This document shows positions 30,750 to 40,402 of a stretch of DNA of 64,000 nucleotides, in pieces. The DNA is taken from contig NZ_CP116339.1 in NCBI RefSeq assembly GCF_028198165.1, positions 3,603,001-3,667,000 on the forward strand. The letters run 5' to 3'. A program made the position numbers and the translations under genes. Source of the stretch: Pseudoxanthomonas sp. JBR18 (GTDB taxonomy: Bacteria; Pseudomonadota; Gammaproteobacteria; Xanthomonadales; Xanthomonadaceae). The notes under the pieces were generated by a model. The model worked only from the letters and a program-made list of their open reading frames with translations, was not told the DNA's origin and did not search any database. The stretch's first letter is position 1. Each line of letters opens with the position of its first letter.

Positions 30750-30820
30750 GGATCCGGCATCCCCGTGCGTGTGGCTGGCCCGGCCGGCGGCTTCGCACGG
30801 CTGCTGGCGGCGCCGGATCC
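30750..30820. repeat. Nested inverted repeats after rpfD
   Basis: Outer arms GGATCCGGC (30750-30758) and GCCGGATCC (30812-30820) enclose inner arms CCGTGCG (30763-30769) and CGCACGG (30794-30800). All arms match perfectly. It begins 7 bp after the rpfD stop and could fold into a long branched stem in the rpfD mRNA. Confidence 0.55.
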
Positions 30821-30949
30821 GTTGGCGTGCCGACGGCCATGGAGTCCCAGGACGAAGGCAAGGCGTCGCGCGACCGGCCGATCCGCTGTTCCCGGAATGG
30901 CCTGCCTTAGCCGCGCCGGGGACCGGAGGCCGGCCCCAGGTGGCAGTCT

Positions 30950-30958
30950 TGCTAGAAT
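30950..30958 (+). promoter_or_regulatory. Extended -10 promoter of prfB
   Basis: TGC-TAGAAT at 30950-30958 fits an extended -10 element (TGn-TATAAT). A matching -35 is not seen, as is common for extended -10 promoters. The start site would be about 25 nt before the prfB ATG. Confidence 0.45.
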
Positions 30959-30988
30959 TGCAGTCTTGTCTCAGACCGTTGTCATTTC

Positions 30989-32114
30989 ATGATCGAACTC
31001 AATCCCGTGCGCCAGCGCATCGCCGACCTGACCGGCCGCCTGGACTCACTCAGGGGGTATCTTTGACTACGACGCCAAGCGTGAGCGTCTGGAAGAAGTC
31101 GAGCGCGAGCTCGAAAACCCCGATATCTGGAACGACCCGGAACGCGCCCAGGGCCTGGGCCGCGAGCGCGCCCAGCTGGACCGGACCGTCAACGGCATCC
31201 GTGACCTGACCGAGGGCCTGACCGGCGCCAACGAACTGTTGGAACTGGCCGAGATGGAATCCGACGAGGACACCGCCAACGCGGTGGTTGCCGATGTCGA
31301 GCGCTTCGCCCGTGACGTGGACAAGCTGGAGTTCCAGCGCATGTTTTCCGGCGAGATGGACACGGCCAACGCGTTCGTCGACATCCAGGCCGGCGCTGGC
31401 GGCACCGAAGCCCAGGACTGGGCCGAGATCCTGCTGCGCATGTACCTGCGCTGGGCCGAAGGGCGCGGCTGGAAGGTCGAGTTGATGGAAGCCTCCGCAG
31501 GCGAAGTGGCCGGCATCAAGTCCGCCACCTTCCGCGTGGAGGGCGATTACGCCTACGGCTGGCTCAAGACCGAAATCGGCGTGCATCGCCTGGTGCGCAA
31601 GTCGCCGTTCGACTCGGACAACCGCCGCCATACCAGCTTCACCTCGGTCTTCGTCGCGCCGGAAGTCGACGACAACATCGACATCGAGATCAATCCGGCC
31701 GACCTGAAGACCGACGTGTACCGGTCCTCCGGCGCCGGCGGCCAGCACGTCAACAAGACCGAGTCGGCGGTGCGCATCACCCATGTGCCCACCAATACGG
31801 TGGTGGCCTGCCAGACCGAGCGTTCGCAGCACGCCAACCGCGACCGCGCCATGAAGATGCTCAAGGCCAAGCTGTACGAACTCGAAGTCCAGAAACGCAA
31901 CGCGGAAAAGAACGCGCTGGAAGCCACCAAGGCCGACATCGGCTGGGGCAGCCAGATCCGCAACTACGTGCTGGACCAGAGCCGCATCAAGGACCTGCGC
32001 ACCGGCGTGGAGCGTTCCGATACGCAGAAGGTGCTCGACGGCGACCTGGATGAATTCCTCGAAGCCAGCCTCAAGTCCGGCCTGGATGCCGGCGCCAGGC
32101 GCATCGACGCCTGA
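30989..32114 (+). CDS. prfB: Peptide chain release factor 2 (programmed +1 frameshift)
   Basis: RF2 ends translation at UGA and UAA. The reading frame from ATG 30989 reaches an in-frame TGA at 31064-31066 after 25 codons. A +1 shift at CTT-T moves the ribosome to GAC (31065-31067), and the second frame runs to 32114, giving 374 residues. The product has the codon-recognition domain and the catalytic GGQ loop in [16 protein letters not shown]. The AGGGGGTATCTTTGAC site is the classic autoregulatory one: low RF2 favours shifting. This is not a pseudogene. A simple gene finder would begin it at 31239 and lose the N-terminus. Confidence 0.96.
31052..31067 (+). promoter_or_regulatory. prfB +1 frameshift signal
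   Basis: An internal Shine-Dalgarno-like AGGGGG (31052-31057) lies three bases before the slippery CTT codon and the TGA stop, then C. This matches the E. coli prfB recoding site base for base. Confidence 0.95.
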
Positions 32115-32124
32115 CCTGCAACAG

Positions 32125-32203
32125 GGTGGGAGCCGCCATGGCGGCGAGGCGCTGGCCTGGTGCTTTCCGGGTTGCCCGCATCGCGGCCATGGCCGCTCCC
32201 ACC
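32125..32203. repeat. REP doublet (REPIN-like) between prfB and lysS
   Basis: GGTGGGAGCCGCCATGGCGGC begins at 32125. Its near-exact inverted copy, ending GGCCATGGCCGCTCCCACC, lies at 32181-32203. The 23-bp arms match at 21 positions and are separated by 33 bp. Each arm is itself a palindrome. This form is typical of mobile REP pairs mobilised in trans by a RAYT transposase, which is not in the window. Confidence 0.75.
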
Positions 32204-32243
32204 GTTTCACTCCTACATTTCACACCTCAAATCCCACACCGCC

Positions 32244-33767
<1,524 letters not shown>

Positions 33768-33775
33768 AAAGTGAC

Positions 33776-33803
33776 GCGTGGGGGCAGCCAGTGGCGCCCA
33801 CGC
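33776..33803. terminator. Hairpin after lysS
   Basis: GCGTGGGGGC (33776-33785) pairs with GCGCCCACGC (33794-33803) with one mismatch and an 8-nt loop, 8 bp after the lysS stop. There is no T-run, so it may be a weak or Rho-assisted terminator. Confidence 0.45.
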
Positions 33804-33938
33804 AACCCGGCCGTCATCGCGGCCAACGCCGGTCCGAGACGGCCCGCGGCGGGAGATCCTGCGGTTTTTAGGCGACCAATGTGCGCAATCGGTGGCGTTT
33901 TGCTGGTTTCATGGGAGGTGGGCAGCGTTCGGGATCGG

Positions 33939-33955
33939 TGGCATGCTTCCTGCTT
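33939..33955 (+). promoter_or_regulatory. Candidate sigma-54 promoter of rpfG-rpfC
   Basis: TGGCATGCTTCCTGCTT has GG (33940-33941) and GC (33952-33953) exactly 10 bp apart, as sigma-54 requires. It fits TGGCAYR-N4-TTGCW with one mismatch. The start site would be near 33965, about 100 nt before the rpfG ATG. The remaining lysS-rpfG spacer shows no other clear promoter. Confidence 0.45.
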
Positions 33956-34063
33956 AATGCTCACTATTCCGGACGTGCGGCGGCATCTGGGCCGCATTTT
34001 CGGCGCTCTGGCGTTTTCCTATCGTTCCCTGCAGCCTCGTAATCCCCCGAGAGGTGGCGTTCC

Positions 34064-35203
34064 ATGCTCACCCCCAACCGCGTCTTCACGGCGGTTTCCT
34101 CACCCAAGGACCAGCAGCACTGGCCCAATGGGGCGGGGAGCGAACTGAACATCGTCATCGTCGACGATCAGGCGTCGGCGCGCACGATGCTGCGCCACGT
34201 GATCGAGGACATCGCCTCGGAACTGGCCGTTCACGATTTCGGCGATCCGCAGGTGGCCCTGGATTGGTGCAGCAATAACCGCACCGACCTGCTGCTGCTG
34301 GACTACCGCATGCCGGGGATGGACGGGCTGGAGTTCGCCCGCCGCTTCCGCCGCCTGCCGATGCATCGCGACATCCCGGTCATCCTGATCACCGTGGTCG
34401 GTGACGAGCCGATCCGCCAGGCCGCGCTGGAAGCCGGGGTCATCGATTTCCTGGTCAAGCCGGTGCGTCCGCGCGAGCTGCGCGCCCGCTGCCGCAACCT
34501 GCTGCAGCTGAGGCAGCAGTCCGAAAACGTCAAACAGCGCGCCCTGTCGCTGGAACAGCGCCTGCTGTCGAGCATGCACGAGGTGGAAGAGCGTGAGCGC
34601 GAGACGCTCTCGCGCCTGGCCCGGGCCATCGAATATCGCGATAGCGGCACCAGCGCATTCCTCGAACGCATGTCGCGCATCGCAGCGCTCATCGCCGAGC
34701 AACTGGGCATGGGCGAGGAGGATGTGCGGGCCATCGAGCTGGCCGCGCCCCTGCACGACATGGGCAAGATCGCCATCCCCGACGCGGTGCTGATGAAGGC
34801 CGGCCCCCTGGAGCCGGAAGAACAGGCGATCATGCGCCGCCATCCGAAGATCGGCCACGAGCTGCTCAGCGGTAGCCAGAATCGCCTGATCCAGGCCGGC
34901 GCGATCATCGCGCTGCGCCATCACGAGCGCTTCGATGGCAGCGGCTATCCGGATGGTCTGCGCGGCGAACAGATTCCCATCGAGGCCCGCATCGTGGCCG
35001 TGGCCGACGTGTTCGACGCGCTGATCTCGGCGCGCCCGTACAAGCCCGCCTGGACCCGCGATGCCGCGCTGGCCTACCTGTATGCACAGCGCGGCAAGCT
35101 GTTCGATCCGGTCTGCGTGGATGCGCTATTCCGTGGTCGCGAGCGGCTCGATGCCATCTGCGAACGTTATTCCACCGTGCAAGCCCGCCCAGGAATGGAG
35201 TAA
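34064..35203 (+). CDS. rpfG: RpfG: response regulator with HD-GYP cyclic di-GMP phosphodiesterase
   Basis: RpfG is the output of DSF sensing: phosphorylated by RpfC, it degrades cyclic di-GMP and so promotes virulence and dispersal traits. The 379-residue protein has an N-terminal receiver with Asp80 (LLLLDYRMPGMDG) and Lys132 in VKPVRP. A coiled linker leads to the HD-GYP domain with His231-Asp232 (HDMGKIAIPD), HHERFDGSGYPDG (GYP at 294-296), and VADVFDAL. All catalytic groups are intact. GAGAGG lies 9 bp before the ATG. rpfC starts 5 bp after its stop; no rpfH lies between them. Confidence 0.97.
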   Translation: MLTPNRVFTAVSSPKDQQHWPNGAGSELNIVIVDDQASARTMLRHVIEDIASELAVHDFGDPQVALDWCSNNRTDLLLLDYRMPGMDGLEFARRFRRLPMHRDIPVILITVVGDEPIRQAALEAGVIDFLVKPVRPRELRARCRNLLQLRQQSENVKQRALSLEQRLLSSMHEVEERERETLSRLARAIEYRDSGTSAFLERMSRIAALIAEQLGMGEEDVRAIELAAPLHDMGKIAIPDAVLMKAGPLEPEEQAIMRRHPKIGHELLSGSQNRLIQAGAIIALRHHERFDGSGYPDGLRGEQIPIEARIVAVADVFDALISARPYKPAWTRDAALAYLYAQRGKLFDPVCVDALFRGRERLDAICERYSTVQARPGME

Positions 35204-35207
35204 GCCC

Positions 35208-37436
35208 ATGGCCGCACTGCTGCAACAGCTCAAGGACAGGCTGGCCGTGCGCCGGGACAACGAGCACGGCCAGGCGGTTGTGCGAATCACCCTGATCAGC
35301 CTGATCCTGTTCTACGTGATGCTGCCGCCGGTCCGTGCCAGCATTCCGCAAGCCAAGTACGACGGCGTGGTGGCCATCGTCCTCACCGGCTTGGTCCTGG
35401 CCTGGTTGCTGCTGGCCTGGATGATGGCCCGGCCGACGCGATCCGATACGCGGCGGATCATCGGCATGCTGGCCGATTACGGCCTCATGGCCGCCGGCAT
35501 GGTCCAGATGGGCGAGCCCCTGAGCTGGGTCTACGTGGTGGTGATGTGGGTGACGGTCGGCAACGGCCTGCGCTTCGGCCACCGCTATCTCTACCTGGCC
35601 GTGGCCATGGCGGTGGTCAGCTTTGCCACCACGGTGCTACTGAGCGACTACTGGTTGGCCAACCTCCGATTGGGCATCGGCCTGGTCGCCGGACTGGCAG
35701 CCGTGCCGCTGTATTTCTCCGGATTGCTGCGCAAGCTGACCCGCGCCAGCGCGGACGCCAAGCGTGCGAGCGAGGCCAAGAGTCGCTTCCTGGCCAATAT
35801 GAGCCACGAGTTCCGTACGCCACTCAACGGCCTGTCCGGGATGACCGAGGTGCTGGCGACCACGCGCCTGGATGCCGAGCAGCGCGAGTGCGTCAACACC
35901 ATCCAGGCTTCGGCCCGCAGCCTGCTGGCGCTGGTGGAGGAGGTGCTGGACATCTCGGCGATCGAGGCCGGCAAGCTGCGCCTGGACGAGGCTGAGTTTT
36001 CGCCGCACGAGCTGGTCCAGCACGTGGGGTTCATCATGCTTCCGCAGGCCAAGGCCAAGAAGCTCGACTACACGGTCAGCTTCGGGGCGGACGTGCCCAA
36101 GGTGCTGCGCGGTGACGCCCGGCACCTGCGCCAGATCCTGATCAACCTGGTCGGCAACGCGGTGAAGTTCACCGATCGGGGCGGGGTGCGCATCCAGGTC
36201 GCCTCGCAGCCTTCGACCGATGGCCGGCCGCGCCTGCGCTTCACCGTGATCGATACCGGGATCGGGATCCCGGTCCGGTTGCAGGGACGGTTGTTCGAGG
36301 CCTTCGAACAGGCCGATGTCAGCCTGAGCCGGCGCTATGGCGGCACGGGCCTGGGGGCGGCGATCGCCAAGGGTCTGGCCGAGGCGATGGGCGGCTCGAT
36401 CGGGTTCGAAAGCGAGCTCGGCCTGGGCAGCACGTTCTGGGTGGAACTGCCGTTTGGCGAGGTCGACATGGCCGCCGCCCGTGCCGCGGCCGCCGTTCCG
36501 GCGATCCTGGAGCAGGACGATGCCGAGGCCGAGGCGACCGAAGTGTCCGCCGTTGCGCAGCCGTCACCGGCCTCGCAGGAAAACGTGATCGCGTTTTCCG
36601 ATCCGTTCCTGCGCCACCGCGCGCGAGTCCGCAGCATGCAGATCCTGGTCGCCGACGACCACGAGGCCAACCGCATGGTGCTGCAGCGCCTGCTGCAGAA
36701 GGCCGGCCACAAGGTGACCTGTGTCAACGGTGGCGAGGAGGTGCTCGACGCCCTGGCCGCGTCGGATTACGACGCGGTGATCATCGATTTGCATATGCCG
36801 GGCGTGAGTGGGCTGGACCTGCTCAAGGAACTGCGCGTGTTGCAGGCTGGCGGTGCGCCGCGCACACCCGTGATGGTGCTGAGTGCCGATGTCACGCCGC
36901 AGTCGATCAGCAGCTGCGAACAGGCCGGGGCCTACGCCTTCCTGGCCAAGCCCGTGGTCGCCTCCAAACTGCTGGACACCCTCAACGAGATCGCCGTCAA
37001 CGGCAACCTGCGCCAGCAGGCAAGGCTGACGGTGGTGCGCGGCAGTTCCGAAGCCGCTGCCGGGGAGGTGCTCGACCCCCAGGTACTGGACGAGTTGTCC
37101 CAGTTGGGCATGGGCGAGGGGTTCGAGCACGAATTCATCCAGCAGTGCCTGTCCGATGCCGACACGTGCTTGGTCGGCCTGCGTCGCGCTGGCGAGCAAA
37201 GCGACTGGCCGGTGATGCGCGAGCAAGCCCACGCCCTCAAGGGCGTGGCGAGCAACCTCGGCCTGACCCGGCTTGCCGATGAAGGGGGGCAGTTCATGCG
37301 CATGGCCGACTGGCAGATCCAGGCCGAGTGGCGCCATCGACTGGGCCAGATCGAGCAACAGATCGCACGCGGACGCGATGCGCTCCACGCGCGCGCGCAG
37401 CGACGCAAGACCAGCGACGGCAGCGGCGAGCGTTAA
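35208..37436 (+). CDS. rpfC: RpfC: hybrid histidine kinase for DSF
   Basis: RpfC binds the DSF signal and phosphorylates RpfG. The 742-residue protein has five hydrophobic segments in residues 20-175, then a HisKA domain with His200 (NMSHEFRTPLNG). It continues with a HATPase domain (NLVGNAVKFTDRGG, DTGIGIP, RRYGGTGLGAAIAKGLAEAM), a receiver with Asp527 (VIIDLHMPGVSG), and a C-terminal HPt domain with His675 (QAHALKGVAS). Its receiver is known to hold RpfF inactive at low cell density. The ATG at 35208 is chosen because GGAG lies 7 bp before it, overlapping the rpfG stop. It is convergent with rpfF. Confidence 0.97.
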   Translation: MAALLQQLKDRLAVRRDNEHGQAVVRITLISLILFYVMLPPVRASIPQAKYDGVVAIVLTGLVLAWLLLAWMMARPTRSDTRRIIGMLADYGLMAAGMVQMGEPLSWVYVVVMWVTVGNGLRFGHRYLYLAVAMAVVSFATTVLLSDYWLANLRLGIGLVAGLAAVPLYFSGLLRKLTRASADAKRASEAKSRFLANMSHEFRTPLNGLSGMTEVLATTRLDAEQRECVNTIQASARSLLALVEEVLDISAIEAGKLRLDEAEFSPHELVQHVGFIMLPQAKAKKLDYTVSFGADVPKVLRGDARHLRQILINLVGNAVKFTDRGGVRIQVASQPSTDGRPRLRFTVIDTGIGIPVRLQGRLFEAFEQADVSLSRRYGGTGLGAAIAKGLAEAMGGSIGFESELGLGSTFWVELPFGEVDMAAARAAAAVPAILEQDDAEAEATEVSAVAQPSPASQENVIAFSDPFLRHRARVRSMQILVADDHEANRMVLQRLLQKAGHKVTCVNGGEEVLDALAASDYDAVIIDLHMPGVSGLDLLKELRVLQAGGAPRTPVMVLSADVTPQSISSCEQAGAYAFLAKPVVASKLLDTLNEIAVNGNLRQQARLTVVRGSSEAAAGEVLDPQVLDELSQLGMGEGFEHEFIQQCLSDADTCLVGLRRAGEQSDWPVMREQAHALKGVASNLGLTRLADEGGQFMRMADWQIQAEWRHRLGQIEQQIARGRDALHARAQRRKTSDGSGER

Positions 37437-37446
37437 GAGACGACCG

Positions 37447-37468
37447 GGCCCGACGGGCGCGTCGGGCC
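37447..37468. terminator. Hairpin between convergent rpfC and rpfF
   Basis: GGCCCGAC (37447-37454) and GTCGGGCC (37461-37468) form a perfect 8-bp stem with a 6-nt loop. It is the only structure in the 61-bp gap and probably ends both transcripts, although T-runs are short. Confidence 0.6.
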
Positions 37469-37497
37469 GAAAGTCCCTTTCCACAGACCGCCCGGCA

Positions 37498-38367
37498 TCA
37501 GGCGGCGTCGAGGCTGGCGCGACGTGTCTGGGCCTTGACCAGGCGATCCATCGTGCGCAGCGACTTCTCCCCCAGTGCCAGGGCGGTTTCCACCCAGACC
37601 TTGGTGATTTCCAGCAGTTCGTCGTAGCCAACCGCCTGGGCGAGGTTGCGTGCCTGGTTCATGGCCAGGTAGGAGTGCGGGATGCGGCGCTGCTGGCGGA
37701 TCAGCTCCTCGGTCGCGGCGATGCCCTGGCCCTTGGGCACGAGCACATCCACCACGCCCAGCTTGTACATTTCCTCGGCGCTGTAGACCCGGCCTTCCAG
37801 GATGATCTTTTCGGCGACCTGCGGCGCCACGCGTCGGCACAGGAAGGAGTAGGCGCCCATGCCCGGGAACAGGCCGAACAGGACTTCCGGCAGGCCCATG
37901 CCGGCGCCTTCTTCGGCCACGATGGTGTGGCAGGCCAGCGCCATTTCCAGGCCGCCGCCCAGCGCGTCGCCCTGGATGAGGGCGATGCTGCGCACGTCGC
38001 CGCCGAAGCCGACATGCAGGTGGTGGACCCCTTCGACGCAGCGTTGCGCGTAGGACAGCAGACGATCGCGGTTGCCCTCGCGGATGAGCTGGGTGAACAG
38101 ATTCAGGTCGCCGCCGAGGTTGTAGGCGCTGGCATCGGACGCCAGCACGAAGTGACGCAGTTCGCCGCTGCGGCGCTGGGAGGGGGCGCGGGTGACCTGG
38201 CTCATGAACGACCACATCTCATCGAGCATCTCCGGGCGGCAGCACGGACGGATCCCCTCGGCGGCGTCGGCGTGCATGTACAGCCAGTGAGCGCTGTCGT
38301 CGTGGGTCAGTTCGGTGCGGATGGTCGAGTAGGCGCGGGTGCGGGGGAGCTTCTCGATGTTGTTCAT
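37498..38367 (-). CDS. rpfF: RpfF: DSF synthase (crotonase family)
   Basis: RpfF makes DSF (cis-11-methyl-2-dodecenoic acid and related cis-2 fatty acids) by dehydrating and cleaving acyl-carrier-protein intermediates. The 289-residue protein is exactly the length of the X. campestris enzyme. The two catalytic glutamates, Glu141 (GGGLEMALACHTIV) and Glu161 (GMGLPEVLFGLFPGMG), fall at the same numbers as those reported for that enzyme. The oxyanion region is ASDASAYNLGGDLNLF. The ATG at 38367 gives this match; an in-frame ATG 36 bp upstream is less likely. It lies downstream of rpfB on the same strand with a 272-bp gap holding its own control region. Confidence 0.97.
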   Translation of the reverse strand: MNNIEKLPRTRAYSTIRTELTHDDSAHWLYMHADAAEGIRPCCRPEMLDEMWSFMSQVTRAPSQRRSGELRHFVLASDASAYNLGGDLNLFTQLIREGNRDRLLSYAQRCVEGVHHLHVGFGGDVRSIALIQGDALGGGLEMALACHTIVAEEGAGMGLPEVLFGLFPGMGAYSFLCRRVAPQVAEKIILEGRVYSAEEMYKLGVVDVLVPKGQGIAATEELIRQQRRIPHSYLAMNQARNLAQAVGYDELLEITKVWVETALALGEKSLRTMDRLVKAQTRRASLDAA

Positions 38368-38512
38368 GGCGGCGTTCCTGGGATCGAAGGGGTAGGAGGC
38401 CACGTCGGGGGTCGCGGCGTAGCCGATCCTACACCTGAACCAGTTGTTAAATGCGACAAAAAAGTCGCTGAAGTCAACGACTTATGGCGCCTCGCGCCAC
38501 CTCCAGATTTTA

Positions 38513-38528
38513 TGTGACAGAAGTCACT
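38513..38528. promoter_or_regulatory. CRP/Clp-type site upstream of rpfF
   Basis: TGTGA-CAGAAG-TCACT matches the CRP consensus TGTGA-N6-TCACA at nine of ten positions. Xanthomonads carry Clp, a CRP-like regulator that responds to cyclic di-GMP. The site is about 150 bp before the rpfF ATG in an AT-richer stretch. That stretch also contains TTGACT (a possible -35 on the minus strand near 38472) and the inverted repeat AAGTCG/CGACTT (38462-38483). Binding by Clp is inferred. Confidence 0.5.
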
Positions 38529-38639
38529 AAATTGCGGGTGCGCGCTGGCCGCCCGCTGCGCGCAGCGGGCACACTCGATGAGTTAGGCGTCAGAGATTGG
38601 ATGTCGCCGCACCGTACCGGTGCGGCGACGCCGAAGCGT

Positions 38640-40331
38640 TCAGTGCGCGGCGGCGGCCGGAGCGCGCAGCTCCTTGCGCAGGATCTTGCCGACGTTGGAC
38701 TTGGGCAGTTCGCTGCGGAACTCCACGTGCCGTGGCTGCTTGTAACCGGTCAGGTTCTCGCGGCAGAACGCCTTGACCTCCTCCACGCTGAGCCCGCCGG
38801 CACGCTTGGGCACGATGAACACCTTGACCGCCTCGCCGGAGCGCTCGTCCGGTACGCCAATGGCCGCGACCTCCAGGACGCCGGGCATGCCGGCGACTAC
38901 GTCCTCGACCTCGTTCGGGTACACGTTGAAGCCCGACACCAGGATCATGTCCTTCTTGCGATCCACGATGTAGAAGAAGCCGCGCGCGTCCATGCGGGCC
39001 ATGTCGCCGGTGTGCAGCCAGCCCTCGGCGTCCATGACCTTGGCGGTTTCCTCTGGCTTGTTCCAGTAGCCCTTCATCACCTGAGGGCCCTTGATGCACA
39101 GCTCGCCCACCGCGTCCTCCCCCGCGGCGACGAGGTTGCCCTCGTCATCCTTGAGGCAGCAATCGGTGGACGGGACGGGCAGGCCAATCGACCCGTTGTA
39201 GTCGGCCAGGTCCATCGGATTGATGCAGGCCGCGGGCGAGGTCTCGGTCAGGCCGTAGGCCTCGATCAGGGTCACGCCGGTGACCTGCTTCCAGCGGTCG
39301 GCCACGCTGTGCTGCACGGCCATGCCGCCGCCCAGGGTCAGGCGCAAGGTGCTGAAATCGATCTTGTCGAACCCCGGCGTGTTGAGCAGGCCGTTGAACA
39401 GCGTGTTGACGCCGGTGATGGCAGTGAAGGGGGCCTTGGACAGCTCCTTGACGAAGCCCTTCATGTCGCGCGGGTTGGTGATCAGGTGGTTGAGTCCGCC
39501 GAACTTCATGAAGACCAGGCAGTTCGCCGTCAACGCGAAGATGTGATACAGCGGCAGCGCGGTGATGATGTATTCCTCGCCGGGCTTGGTCTTGATGCCG
39601 ACCCAGGTCGAGGCCTGCTGCATGTTGGCCACCAGATTGCGGTGGGTGAGCATCGCGCCCTTGGCCACGCCGGTGGTGCCGCCGGTGTACTGGAGGAACG
39701 CGATGTCATCGGGTTGGATGTCCAGCTTGGGCAGCGGCTTGGCCTTGCCCATGGCCAATGCGTCGCGGAAGCGGGTCGCGCCGGCGATCTCATAGTCCGG
39801 CACCATCTTCTTGACATAGCGCAGGACGAAGTTCACCAGCGCGCCCTTGGCCCCGCCCAGCATGTCGCCCAGCCCGGTGGTGATCACGTGCTTGACCGAG
39901 GTGCCGGCGAGGGCCTCCTGCGCGGTGTCACCGAAGTTGTCCACGACGATCAGCGCCGCCGCGCCAGCGTCTTCGAGCTGATGATGCAGTTCGCGCGCGG
40001 TGTAGAGCGGATTGACGTTGACCACGGTCAATCCAGCACGAAGGATGCCGAAGATCGAGATCGGGTACTGCAGGCAGTTGGGCATCATGACCGCCACGCG
40101 GTCGCCCCGCTTGAGCTTGAGCCCGTGCAGCAGATAGCTGGCCATCTGCTGGCTCAAGACGTCGATGTCCGCGTAGGTCAGGACCTTGCCGAAGTTGGAG
40201 AAGGCCGGCCGGTCACGGTAGTCGGCGATCGCGGTCTCCAGGATCGAGACCACCGAGCGGTACTGCTCCAGGTCGATCTCGTGGGGAACGCCATTGGGAT
40301 AACTCGCAAGCCAGGGCCGGTCCTGCATCAT
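38640..40331 (-). CDS. rpfB: RpfB: long-chain fatty acyl-CoA ligase (DSF turnover)
   Basis: RpfB is a FadD-type ligase that joins fatty acids to CoA; in Xanthomonas it removes DSF at high cell density. The 563-residue protein has the AMP-binding P-loop YTGGTTGVAKGAMLTHRN, IEAYGLTETSPAACINP, the WLHTGDMARMDARGFFYIVD hinge region, and the C-terminal lysine segment SNVGKILRKELR. Start: the first of two adjacent ATGs, at 40331, with GGGAGG about 10 bp upstream. It is divergent from a small lipoprotein gene (71-bp gap). Confidence 0.95.
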   Translation of the reverse strand: MMQDRPWLASYPNGVPHEIDLEQYRSVVSILETAIADYRDRPAFSNFGKVLTYADIDVLSQQMASYLLHGLKLKRGDRVAVMMPNCLQYPISIFGILRAGLTVVNVNPLYTARELHHQLEDAGAAALIVVDNFGDTAQEALAGTSVKHVITTGLGDMLGGAKGALVNFVLRYVKKMVPDYEIAGATRFRDALAMGKAKPLPKLDIQPDDIAFLQYTGGTTGVAKGAMLTHRNLVANMQQASTWVGIKTKPGEEYIITALPLYHIFALTANCLVFMKFGGLNHLITNPRDMKGFVKELSKAPFTAITGVNTLFNGLLNTPGFDKIDFSTLRLTLGGGMAVQHSVADRWKQVTGVTLIEAYGLTETSPAACINPMDLADYNGSIGLPVPSTDCCLKDDEGNLVAAGEDAVGELCIKGPQVMKGYWNKPEETAKVMDAEGWLHTGDMARMDARGFFYIVDRKKDMILVSGFNVYPNEVEDVVAGMPGVLEVAAIGVPDERSGEAVKVFIVPKRAGGLSVEEVKAFCRENLTGYKQPRHVEFRSELPKSNVGKILRKELRAPAAAAH

Positions 40332-40402
40332 CGTCTGTGCCCCTCCCAGGGTGTTAAGGTCGGGCGCCGCCGGCGGATTCCGGCGTTTCCCCTGAAACGC
40401 TG

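Noticed and set aside
31064..31066. In-frame stop early in prfB, as if a pseudogene
   Set aside because: It is the programmed +1 frameshift site of RF2, with the exact recoding signal and an intact second frame.
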